Assembly: GCA_963800395.1 (NCBI GenBank)
Contig: CAWDBD010000020.1
Span: forward strand, 14,338-78,337
Length of the DNA: 64,000 bases
From: DASSBG01 sp963800395
GTDB taxonomy: Bacteria; Pseudomonadota; Gammaproteobacteria; Xanthomonadales; Rhodanobacteraceae
Reading direction: 5' to 3'
Part shown: piece after piece, positions 51,080-58,898 of the stretch
Layout of the letters: each line of letters starts with the position of its first letter
Position numbering within the stretch: the stretch's first letter is position 1
The notes under the pieces: model-generated
What the model saw: only the letters and a program-made list of their open reading frames with translations
Told to the model about the DNA's origin: nothing
Database searches by the model: none
Program-made: the position numbers and the translations under genes

Positions 51080-52831
51080 ATGAATCGTCTCGTCAGCCTG
51101 CTGCTTTGTACCCTGTCACTTACTTGCCTTGCCCTGCCCGCCCGAGCCGACACTATCTGGGTCGGCAATACATCCAGCGACACGGCTTGCGACGCCAGTA
51201 ACCTGGCCAATGCCATGCTCATCGCCGCATTCAACGGCACACCCAGCGACACCATCCGGATCAGCAACGAAGGCGGCGGAACATCCGGCAGCTACCTCGA
51301 CACCAACGCGGTGCTGGAAGGCAACGACATTCTGGTCCAGGGCGGCTACGCCGATTGTTCAGGCACCCCCGGCTCCAACGCGGTACTGGATGGCACCGGC
51401 AGTCCGGCGGCGCCGGTGGTCAAGATCACCTGCTCCTCGAGCGGCTGCGCGACCCGGCACACCTTCACCTTGCGCAAGCTGGTGCTGAAGAACGGCGAGG
51501 CCGGTGGCGTGGACGTCAGCGGCAACGTGCATGTCAACATGGATGGCGTGACCCTGATTCAGAACAGCAACACCAATGGCGGTGCACTGCACGTGGATGC
51601 CACCCAGAATGCAGTGGTCAACCTGTATGGTCTGAGTACCCTGCGCAATTCCAGCGCAAGCGCCAGCGGCGGCGGTATCTATTGCAGCGGCTTTCCCTCT
51701 GGCGGTTCGGCCTTCCAGGTGTTCATGACCGATGCCCTGATCTACCAGAACGATGCGGTGGACGGTGGCGGCGTGTATCTGACCAACGGCTGCCGCATGC
51801 GCGATCAGGCCACGTCCACGCTTGACGGTCTCAATGTCAACACGGCCAGCGGCAACGGCGGCGGGGTGGCGGTCATGGGTGGCGCACACTTCGAGCTGAC
51901 GGGCAGCGGCGCGGCACCGGCCGTGATCCTGAGCAATCAGGCGGCACAGGGCGGTGGCGTGTATGTCGAGGGCAGCGGCAGCGTGTTCGCAGCGATCGAA
52001 AGCCACGTGGACAGCAATACCTCCAGCGGCAGCGGCGGCGGACTGTTCGTCACCGATCAGGGTCTGGCCACCGTGATCCGCGGTGCCGCACTGGGCACGT
52101 GCAAGCGAACGGCGTGCGTGAGCATCTCGAACAACACCGCAGTCGGTGGCAACGGCGGTGGCGCCGGCTATGTGCGCAGCCTCGGCACAATCCGGATACG
52201 CGGTGCCTACATCCGCTTCAACCAGGCCCGCTACGGCAGCGCTTTCGATGTCAGCAGCTATGGCGGTGGCGCCAATTACGGCAACCTGGAGTTGTCCAGC
52301 GCCGTGGTCGCCAACAACTACGGCTCGCTGGGCACCATCGATGCCTACCAGTCTCCAGTCAGCATCGATGGCACCACCTTCTACGCCAATTCCGGACCCA
52401 CCAGCGGACCCAGCGCCGGCGTTTACAGCGGCACGCTACGTGTCAACGGCTATGGCAGTGTGTCCGCCAGCGTCCGCGTCAGCCGCAGCATATTCGACGA
52501 CAGCGCTGGCCCCTGGGCTTCGGCTGGCACCGGCAGCACCGTCGATGCCCAGTGCATCGTTGCGCTCAATGCAAGCGGATCGGTGACCCTGCCCAGCGAC
52601 AGCCTGCTGCAGGATCCGCTGCTGCGCAACCCGGCCAGCAGCGACTTCATGCCTGCCGATCGATCACCGGCGCTGGACCTTTGCAACAGCAATTCCGTGC
52701 TGTCGAACAGCGACGATATCAATCGCTACCCGCGCGGCAACGACGTGCAACGCATCGTCAACATGCAAGGTCCATATGACGCAGGCGCGATCGAGTCCGA
52801 CCTGATCTTTTTCGACGACTACGAGAACTGA
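51080..52831 (+). CDS. Secreted right-handed beta-helix repeat protein with C-terminal tail shared with the FG-GAP protein
   Basis: A 583-residue protein with a Sec signal peptide (MNRLVSLLLCTLSLTCLALP, cleavage after ARA) and a long body of short strand repeats rich in Gly, Ser, Asn and Val (for example NGGALHVDATQNAVVNLYG, GGGIYCSG, GGGVYVEGSGSVFAA, SGGGLFVTDQGLATVIRG). This is the pattern of pectate-lyase-like or polymorphic-outer-membrane-protein-like beta-helices. No enzyme motif is recognisable. It ends ESDLIFFDDYEN, close to the SDTIFADGFEGP end of the FG-GAP protein. Probably an exported or surface-exposed structural/adhesion protein. It converges with kynA. Confidence 0.85.
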   Translation: MNRLVSLLLCTLSLTCLALPARADTIWVGNTSSDTACDASNLANAMLIAAFNGTPSDTIRISNEGGGTSGSYLDTNAVLEGNDILVQGGYADCSGTPGSNAVLDGTGSPAAPVVKITCSSSGCATRHTFTLRKLVLKNGEAGGVDVSGNVHVNMDGVTLIQNSNTNGGALHVDATQNAVVNLYGLSTLRNSSASASGGGIYCSGFPSGGSAFQVFMTDALIYQNDAVDGGGVYLTNGCRMRDQATSTLDGLNVNTASGNGGGVAVMGGAHFELTGSGAAPAVILSNQAAQGGGVYVEGSGSVFAAIESHVDSNTSSGSGGGLFVTDQGLATVIRGAALGTCKRTACVSISNNTAVGGNGGGAGYVRSLGTIRIRGAYIRFNQARYGSAFDVSSYGGGANYGNLELSSAVVANNYGSLGTIDAYQSPVSIDGTTFYANSGPTSGPSAGVYSGTLRVNGYGSVSASVRVSRSIFDDSAGPWASAGTGSTVDAQCIVALNASGSVTLPSDSLLQDPLLRNPASSDFMPADRSPALDLCNSNSVLSNSDDINRYPRGNDVQRIVNMQGPYDAGAIESDLIFFDDYEN

Positions 52832-52865
52832 TCGTTCGATTCGGGTCGGCGGAGACGCAGCCTGG

Positions 52866-53717
52866 TCAGCCCTGCAGCTCGGTGCGAACATCCAGCAGCT
52901 CGGGGAAAAAAGTCAGCTCCAGCGCTTTTTGCAGGAAACCGACCCCGGATGAACCACCGGTGCCCTTGCGGTGGCCGATGATGCGCTCGACCGCCTTCAT
53001 GTGACGGAAGCGCCATAGCTGGAAGTTTTCTTCCATGTCCACCAGGGTTTCGCACAGGTGGTACTCGGGCCAGAAGTCCTGCGGGCTCGAGTAGATGCGC
53101 TCGAACACCGGCAGCAGTTCGGGTTGCCGTTGCCAGCCTTGGCGAACATCGCGCCCAAGTATGGTTTCGGGGATCGCGTGGCCACGGCGCGCCAGCCAGG
53201 CCAGCACTTCGTCGTACAGGCCTGGCGCTTCCAGCGTTTCACGTAGCGCCGCCTGCGCCTCTGGGTCTTGGGCGAACACGTCCAGCATGTCGTCGTTCTT
53301 GTTGCCGAGCAGAAACTCGATGGTTCGGTACTGCACCGACTGAAAGCCCGAGGCCGGCCCGAGCTGGTCGCGGAATTTCAGGTACTCGGCAGGCGTCATG
53401 GTCTCCAGCACACCCCATTGCTCGAACAACTGCTGCTGAATGCGCTTGACCCGCGCAAGAACCTTGAGGCACGGGTCGATGCTGTCGGCACGCAGGAAGC
53501 GCATGGCCCCGCGCAACTCGTGGATCACCAGCTTCATCCACAGCTCGGCCACCTGATGTTGCACGATGAACAACATTTCATCGTGATAGGGTGGATCGGA
53601 CCTGAGCTGCTGCGCCGACAGCAACTGGTCAAGCTGCAAGTAGCCGGAATAGCTCAAACGCTTGTCCACATTGCGCTGAATGTCGTCTTCCAGGTCGCGC
53701 TGATTGCTGTCCGACAT
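52866..53717 (-). CDS. kynA: Tryptophan 2,3-dioxygenase
   Basis: Haem enzyme opening the indole ring of L-tryptophan to N-formylkynurenine. The 283-residue product contains YSGYLQLDQLLSAQQLRSDP with the active-site base His in YHDEMLFIVQHQVAELWMKL, and the haem-ligand His in LWRFRHMKAVERIIGHRKGT. GTGGSSGVGFLQKAL, the substrate-binding loop, is intact. The other kynurenine genes (kynB, kynU) are not in the window. It is divergent from the pyruvate dehydrogenase operon. Confidence 0.96.
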   Translation of the reverse strand: MSDSNQRDLEDDIQRNVDKRLSYSGYLQLDQLLSAQQLRSDPPYHDEMLFIVQHQVAELWMKLVIHELRGAMRFLRADSIDPCLKVLARVKRIQQQLFEQWGVLETMTPAEYLKFRDQLGPASGFQSVQYRTIEFLLGNKNDDMLDVFAQDPEAQAALRETLEAPGLYDEVLAWLARRGHAIPETILGRDVRQGWQRQPELLPVFERIYSSPQDFWPEYHLCETLVDMEENFQLWRFRHMKAVERIIGHRKGTGGSSGVGFLQKALELTFFPELLDVRTELQG

Positions 53718-53930
53718 GCGTCCGGCTCCGAATGGCTCATGATCAAGGAACGAATCGTATCAGGAACCCCGGCCGTGCTGATTGATCGAGGCGGGTGTCG
53801 GATTGGCGAAGCCATGCGATAATACCTCGCTCGCTGCCGTTCATCGGCGCGCAGGCGCCGTCCAAGTAATGGCGTCATCGCTGGGCTTGCGGCCCAGGGA
53901 AACCTCAAATCATTCAACCGGGAGGATCGC

Positions 53931-55010
53931 GTGTCCATCGCCGCCAAGTTTGAAATCGAATACCTGCAATACATGGATGCCGAAGGCAAGCTGGTCCGCA
54001 AGGATCTGCCCGAGTTCGCCAAGGACCTCGACCACATGGTCGAGCTGTACAAGCTGATGGTCTCTACCCGGGTGTTCGACACCAAGTCGATTGCCCTGCA
54101 ACGTACCGGCAAGCTGGGCACCTACGCCTCGTGCCTGGGCCACGAAGCGGCACACGTGGGTATCGGCAGCGCCATGAAGCCCGAGGACGTCTTGTCCGTG
54201 AGCTACCGTGAATACGGTGCCCAGCTGTATCGTGGCGTTAAGCCCCGCGACGTCTACACCTACTGGGGTGGCAACGAACAGGGCAACAACTACCAGGACG
54301 AGCCGGCCCGCCACGATTTCGCCTGGTCGGTCCCCATTGCCACCCAATGCCTGCACTCTGCCGGCAGCGCGCTGGCCTTCAAGATCCGTGGCGACAAGAA
54401 AGTGGCCGTGTTCACGGTCGGCGACGGTGGCTCATCCAAGGCCGACTTCTGGGGCGCCATCAACATCGCCGGCGCACGCGATCTGCCCATGGTGGGCGTG
54501 ATCATCAACAACCAGTGGGCCATTTCGGTGCCACGGCACCTGCAATCGGGCGCCAAGACCCTGGCCCAGAAAGGCATTGCCGCCGGGCTGCCCTCGATTC
54601 AGGTGGACGGCAACGACATCATCGCCGTGCGCAAGGCCATGGAAGACGCTCTGGACCGGGCCCGAAAGGGCGAGGGCGCCAGCCTGATCGAAATGGTCAC
54701 CTACCGCCTCGGCGACCACACCACGGCCGATGATGCCCGCCGCTACCGCGACAACGAGCAGGTCGAGGAAGCCCGCACCAAGGACCCGGTCAAGCGTCTG
54801 CGCGCCTGGCTGCAATCGAAGAAGGCCTGGAACGACAAGAAGGAAAAGGCCTGGCTGGAGGAATGCGACGAATGGATGGACGAGGAGGTCAATGCCTATC
54901 TCGAAACCAAGCCGCAGCCGGTCAGCGCCATGTTCGACTACACCTGGGCCGAATTGCCCGAAGACCTCGAGCGCCAGCGCGCCGAGGCGATTGCTGCGGA
55001 GGAGCACTGA
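53931..55010 (+). CDS. pdhA: Pyruvate dehydrogenase-type E1 component, alpha subunit
   Basis: Thiamine-diphosphate-dependent decarboxylase subunit. The 359-residue product has the ThDP-binding motif VGDGGSSKADFWGAINIA with following INNQWAISVPR, and YREYGAQLYRGV and YRLGDHTTADDARRYRD typical of the PdhA type. It starts with GTG at 53931, preceded by GGGAGGA. Together with the next two genes it forms an E1alpha-E1beta-E2 set for a 2-oxoacid dehydrogenase; PdhA-type length and motifs favour pyruvate, but branched-chain 2-oxoacids are not excluded. No E3 gene follows. Confidence 0.92.
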   Translation: MSIAAKFEIEYLQYMDAEGKLVRKDLPEFAKDLDHMVELYKLMVSTRVFDTKSIALQRTGKLGTYASCLGHEAAHVGIGSAMKPEDVLSVSYREYGAQLYRGVKPRDVYTYWGGNEQGNNYQDEPARHDFAWSVPIATQCLHSAGSALAFKIRGDKKVAVFTVGDGGSSKADFWGAINIAGARDLPMVGVIINNQWAISVPRHLQSGAKTLAQKGIAAGLPSIQVDGNDIIAVRKAMEDALDRARKGEGASLIEMVTYRLGDHTTADDARRYRDNEQVEEARTKDPVKRLRAWLQSKKAWNDKKEKAWLEECDEWMDEEVNAYLETKPQPVSAMFDYTWAELPEDLERQRAEAIAAEEH

Positions 55011-55013
55011 GCC

Positions 55014-55994
55014 ATGGCACAGATTACCTTGATCGAAGCCGTCACCCAGGCATTGGCGTGGGAAATGAAACATGACGACTCCGTTGTCGTGCTGGGCGAG
55101 GACGTCGGCGTCAATGGCGGCGTGTTCCGCGCCACGCAGGGCCTGCAGGAGCAGTTCGGCGAATGGCGCGTGTTCGACACCCCCCTGTGCGAGACCACCA
55201 TTGCCGGCGTCACCGTGGGCATGGCCGCGCAGGGCATGAAGCCGGTGGCCGAAGCGCAGTTCGAAGGCTTCATCTACCCGATGATGGAGCAGATCAACTG
55301 CCATGCCGCGCGCATGCGCAACCGTACCCGTGGCCGCCTCACCTGCCCGGCCGTGTTCCGCGCGCCGTGGGGTGGCGGCATCCGTGCGCCGGAGCATCAC
55401 TCCGAAGCCAACGAGCACCTTTTCACCAATGTGCCGGGTCTGCGCGTGGTGATGCCCTCCTCGCCTGCGCGTGCCTACGGCCTGCTGCTGGCTGCGATTC
55501 GCGACCCGGACCCGGTGATCTTCTTCGAGCCCAAGCGCATCTACCGCCAGTACAAGGAAGAGGTGCCTGATGACGGCGAAGCGCTGCCACTGGATGTCTG
55601 CTACGTGCTGCGCGACGGTGAAGACGTGACCCTGGTGACCTGGGGCTCCCAGGTGAAGGAAACGCTGGAAGCCGCCGATGAACTGGCCGAGGAAGGCATC
55701 AGCGCCGAAGTCATCGATGTGGCCACGCTGACGCCGCTCGACTTCGACACCATCGCCGAATCGGTCAACAAGACCGGCCGCTGCGTCATCGTGCACGAAG
55801 CGCCAAAGACTGCAGGCTTCGGTGGCGAAATCGCCGCGCGTGTAGCCGAAGAGTGCCTGTATTCGCTGCTGGCCCCGGTCGAGCGCGTCACCGGCTACGA
55901 TACCCATATCCCGCTGTTCCAGTTGGAAATGAAGTATCTGCCCAGCGTGGATCGCATTACCGCTGCGGTACACAGAACACTGGCCGCAAGCTGA
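55014..55994 (+). CDS. pdhB: Pyruvate dehydrogenase-type E1 component, beta subunit
   Basis: A 326-residue subunit with MAQITLIEAVTQALAWEMKH, VVVLGEDVGVNGGVFRATQG, the ThDP-contacting Glu in FDTPLCETTIAGVTVGMA, and PVIFFEPKRIYRQYKEEVPD. It forms an alpha2beta2 heterotetramer with the preceding gene product. It starts three bases after the pdhA stop codon, so the two are cotranscribed and probably coupled. Confidence 0.94.
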   Translation: MAQITLIEAVTQALAWEMKHDDSVVVLGEDVGVNGGVFRATQGLQEQFGEWRVFDTPLCETTIAGVTVGMAAQGMKPVAEAQFEGFIYPMMEQINCHAARMRNRTRGRLTCPAVFRAPWGGGIRAPEHHSEANEHLFTNVPGLRVVMPSSPARAYGLLLAAIRDPDPVIFFEPKRIYRQYKEEVPDDGEALPLDVCYVLRDGEDVTLVTWGSQVKETLEAADELAEEGISAEVIDVATLTPLDFDTIAESVNKTGRCVIVHEAPKTAGFGGEIAARVAEECLYSLLAPVERVTGYDTHIPLFQLEMKYLPSVDRITAAVHRTLAAS

Positions 55995-56105
55995 TCGAAA
56001 AGCCGGTGCTGGAGATCAGGGTCCGGGGACCAGAAGAGCGGCAAGCTCGGAACCCGGACCCGGCTCCCCGGCACCTCGACCCCAATCCCAAATTCCGGAA
56101 CTTCC

Positions 56106-57434
56106 ATGGCTGACATCAAGACTTTCAAGCTCCCCGACCTCGGCGAAGGCCTGCCCGATGCCACCATCGTTGAATGGCACGTCAAGGAAGGCGATACCAT
56201 CAAGCTCGATGAGCCCCTGGCCTCGATGGAAACCGCCAAGGCGGTGGTCGATGTGCCCTCCCCGTACACCGGCAAGGTGGTCAAGCTGTATGGCGCCGAA
56301 GGTGACGTGATCGAAACCGGTGCGGAACTGGCCGACTTCGAGCCCGATCCCAATGCACGCCAGCGCGCCGAATCGCAGGATACCGGCCACAGCCACGGCC
56401 CGAAGAAAAAGAAGAAGGCGGCAGAACCCGAGCCCGCCGCTGCCGAAAGCAGCGAACGCGAAGACGAAGGCACCGTCGTCGGCGCCATGACCAGCGGCAA
56501 CGAAGTGCTTACCGAGCAGGTATCCAGCGCCGGCGGCGTCAAGGCCGTGCCGGCAGTGCGTGCGATGGCACGCAAGCTCAAGGTCGACCTCAGCCGCGTG
56601 CGTGCCACCGGCGAAGGTGGCGTGATCACGCTGAAGGATGTGAAACAGGCTGCTGCTGACGGCAGTGCCAGGGCCGGTTCCGCCGCCCCGGCGCCAGCAC
56701 CCGCTGCAGCGCCGGCGCCCAGTGGTACCGGCCAGCGCACCACGGTCTCGCAGGCAGGCAAGCCCATGCGCACCTCGCCGCCCAGCGTGACAGCAAGCGG
56801 CCAACCCGAGCAGCTCAAGGGCGTGCGCCGCAACATGGCGCGAGTCATGGCTGACGCGCATGCACAGGTCGTGCCCACATCCATCGTCGACGATGCCGAC
56901 CTCCACGCCTGGCTCGGCAAGCAGGACATCACCGCGCGACTCATTCGCGCCATTGTCGCCGCCTGCAAGCAGGTGCCGGCGCTCAATGCATGGTTTGACG
57001 GCGACAACCTGACCCGCACCATGCACCCGCATGTGGATATCGGCATTGCCGTGGACACCGATGACGGCCTGTTCGTGCCGGCACTGCGCAACGCCGACAT
57101 GCTGGACGCCCAGGGCGTGCGTGCCGGCATCAATCGCCTGCGCAGCCAGGTCATGGACCGCTCCATCCCCTCCTCCGAGTTGAGCGGCTACACCATCAGC
57201 CTGTCCAACTTCGGCATGTTTGCCGGGCGCTACGCCTCGCCGGTTGTAGTACCGCCGTGCGTGGCCATCATCGGCGCCGGCAAGCTGTGTCACGATCCGG
57301 TGGCGGTGATGGGTGGCATCGAGGTGCACCGGCGCATGCCCATCAGCCTCACCTTCGATCATCGCGCCGCCACCGGTGGCGAAGCCGCGCGCTTCCTCAA
57401 GGCGCTGCTCGACGATCTGGGATTGCCGCAATAA
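56106..57434 (+). CDS. pdhC: Dihydrolipoamide acyltransferase (E2) of the 2-oxoacid dehydrogenase complex
   Basis: A 442-residue E2 with one lipoyl domain (about 1-80; lipoyl-Lys in LASMETAKAVVDVPSPYTG), an Ala/Pro/Glu-rich linker, a peripheral-subunit-binding domain (KAVPAVRAMARKLKVDLSRV followed by RATGEGGVITLKDV), a second linker and the catalytic domain (PTSIVDDADLHAW, and the catalytic His in LTFDHRAATGGEAARFL). It transfers the acyl group to CoA. A 111-bp gap, unusually long for this operon, separates it from pdhB. E3 must come from another locus. The stop codon lies inside the first stem of the structured repeat. Confidence 0.94.
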   Translation: MADIKTFKLPDLGEGLPDATIVEWHVKEGDTIKLDEPLASMETAKAVVDVPSPYTGKVVKLYGAEGDVIETGAELADFEPDPNARQRAESQDTGHSHGPKKKKKAAEPEPAAAESSEREDEGTVVGAMTSGNEVLTEQVSSAGGVKAVPAVRAMARKLKVDLSRVRATGEGGVITLKDVKQAAADGSARAGSAAPAPAPAAAPAPSGTGQRTTVSQAGKPMRTSPPSVTASGQPEQLKGVRRNMARVMADAHAQVVPTSIVDDADLHAWLGKQDITARLIRAIVAACKQVPALNAWFDGDNLTRTMHPHVDIGIAVDTDDGLFVPALRNADMLDAQGVRAGINRLRSQVMDRSIPSSELSGYTISLSNFGMFAGRYASPVVVPPCVAIIGAGKLCHDPVAVMGGIEVHRRMPISLTFDHRAATGGEAARFLKALLDDLGLPQ

Positions 57435-57625
57435 CCCTGCTATGCAGGGTTATTCCCAAAGCTTTTTCTGACGCAAAGTTTTGGGCCCCGGCATGCGTAT
57501 TGCGATAGCCATGCTGCGCATGGCTATCCCCAAAGACTTTGCTGTGCAAAGTTTTGGGCCCCGGCATGCGTCTCCCACACCCCCATCCGCGCCTTTGGCG
57601 CGGATCGCCCCCTGACTCAGGGGGC
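57430..57625. repeat. Tandem structured repeat: two about 74-bp units with compensatory hairpins, then two further hairpins
   Basis: Unit 1 (from 57430) begins with stem AATAACCCTGC / GCAGGGTTATT and loop TAT; unit 2 (from 57504) with GATAGCCATGC / GCATGGCTATC and loop TGC. Three stem positions differ between units and all three are compensated. Both stems are followed by a CCAAAG...CAAAGTTTTGGG hairpin and the shared block GGGCCCCGGCATGCGT (57483-57498 and 57556-57571). After them lie ATCCGCGCC-TTT-GGCGCGGAT (57585-57605) and GCCCCCTGACTCAGGGGGC (57607-57625). None has a proper T-tract after the pdhC stop. The remainder of this 342-bp space, to 57776, shows nothing clear. Confidence 0.88.
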
Positions 57626-57776
57626 TGAATGATGAACGGATTGAGTAAGACGCCGGCTTCGTATGACCTCCGGGATTTCGTTTCGCTGGGGTGATTGCCC
57701 GCGGAATGCCATGAATCGTGCTCGTGGATGACAGACTTGGGTGCGAGCCTGCAGTTGTCCCACTGGAGAGGCTGTC

Positions 57777-58652
57777 ATGAGACGACGCGAATTTCTGACC
57801 ACGGTTCTCGGAATACCTGCCCTTGCGCTGCCGGCGCTGCTGCTGCCGAAGGACGCCTGTGCCACGGCGGCCGCCCGGCTGTCACAGATGGAGCAGCGGC
57901 ATCACATGCTGATCGGGCTGGCCATCGTCGATACAGCGAGCGGACGGCGCTTCAACCATCGTGCCGATGTGCGCTTCCCGCTCTGCAGCACTTTCAAGTT
58001 GCTGCTTACGGCAGCCGTGCTGCATCTCGTGGATCACGGCAGGGACCACCTTGACCGGCGTATCGTCGTGTCCCGCGAGGACCTGCTCGACTACGCACCG
58101 GTCACGCGCCAACACCTGGGCGCATCCGGCATGCAGCTGGGCGATCTTTGTCAGGCAGCCATGACACTGAGCGACAACACGGCTGCCAACCTGCTGCTGG
58201 ACATCGTGGGTGGTCCGTCTGGACTGACCGGTTTCGCCAGACAGCTCGGTGACCGCATTACCCGGCTGGACCGTAACGAACCGGATCTGAACACGGTCGC
58301 AGCGGGAGAACTGCACGACACCACCACGCCCGCCGCCATGCTGGCCGACCTGGACGCGCTGCTGCTCGGCGGCGTGCTCTCGGCGGCATCAAGGCGCCAG
58401 CTGGTGGCCTGGCTGCGCGCCTGCAGCACGGGTCGGGACCAGATTCGGGCCAGCCTGCCGAACGGCTGGGCTGCCGGCGACAAGACCGGTGCCAGCGGGG
58501 TCGCCAACAATGACGTGGCCGTGATCTGGCCCTACCAGCGTCCGCCGGTGCTGGTGGCCGCCTACACCCTCGGCGAACCCGGCGACGATGCGCTGCGCAA
58601 GGCCGCACTGCGCGAGGCCGGCCACATTGCGGTGGAGATGGCGCGCGAGTAA
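57777..58652 (+). CDS. bla: Class A beta-lactamase with Tat-type signal peptide
   Basis: A 291-residue serine beta-lactamase hydrolysing penicillins and probably cephalosporins. It has S71-T-F-K74, S132-D-N134, the omega-loop Glu in R166-N-E168-P-D-L-N and K236-T-G238. The N-terminus MRRREFLTTVLGIPALALPA has the twin-arginine motif RREFL and a hydrophobic run ending near ACATAAA, so export by Tat is expected, as for the L2 enzyme of Stenotrophomonas. ATG 57777 was chosen to begin this motif, with GAG(AGG) upstream. No ampR-type regulator is next to it. Spectrum cannot be read from sequence alone. Confidence 0.94.
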   Translation: MRRREFLTTVLGIPALALPALLLPKDACATAAARLSQMEQRHHMLIGLAIVDTASGRRFNHRADVRFPLCSTFKLLLTAAVLHLVDHGRDHLDRRIVVSREDLLDYAPVTRQHLGASGMQLGDLCQAAMTLSDNTAANLLLDIVGGPSGLTGFARQLGDRITRLDRNEPDLNTVAAGELHDTTTPAAMLADLDALLLGGVLSAASRRQLVAWLRACSTGRDQIRASLPNGWAAGDKTGASGVANNDVAVIWPYQRPPVLVAAYTLGEPGDDALRKAALREAGHIAVEMARE

Positions 58653-58686
58653 GCACAGCTTGCCCGCAGGCTGACTCAAGACATGC

Positions 58687-58798
58687 AATCCGCAAAGATC
58701 GCCAAAGACGCAAAGAAAGCGCGAAAGTTCTCGAACTGCAAGACCATGCTGGTTGTCTGCATGTATTCCTTCGCGCCGTTTGCGTCCTTCGCGGACAA
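58687..58798. repeat. Imperfect inverted repeat, about 112 bp, A-rich/T-rich arms
   Basis: The left arm (58687-58726) is built of CGCAAAG-like blocks (CCGCAAAGATCGCCAAAGAC, then GCAAAGAAAGCGCGAAAG) and the right arm (58763-58798) of complementary blocks (CCTTCGCGCCGTTTGCGTCC, then TTCGCGGACAAAG). Pairing is imperfect. A third arm-like feature is not seen. This resembles dispersed 'CGCAAAG' intergenic repeats of the same broad group as the other hairpins here, but the period is irregular. It lies in the 246-bp space between the beta-lactamase and DUF5916 genes; the rest of that space is featureless apart from the CCGCGCCGGCGCCG segment at 58833-58846. Confidence 0.6.
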
Positions 58799-58898
58799 AG
58801 TGCTTGTCGCAGGGCGGGTAACGGCGTTCATGCCGCGCCGGCGCCGTTGCTTCGCTGCTTGAGCCGGCCTGCGGTTTTCCTCGTCCCTCGCCCCTGCC

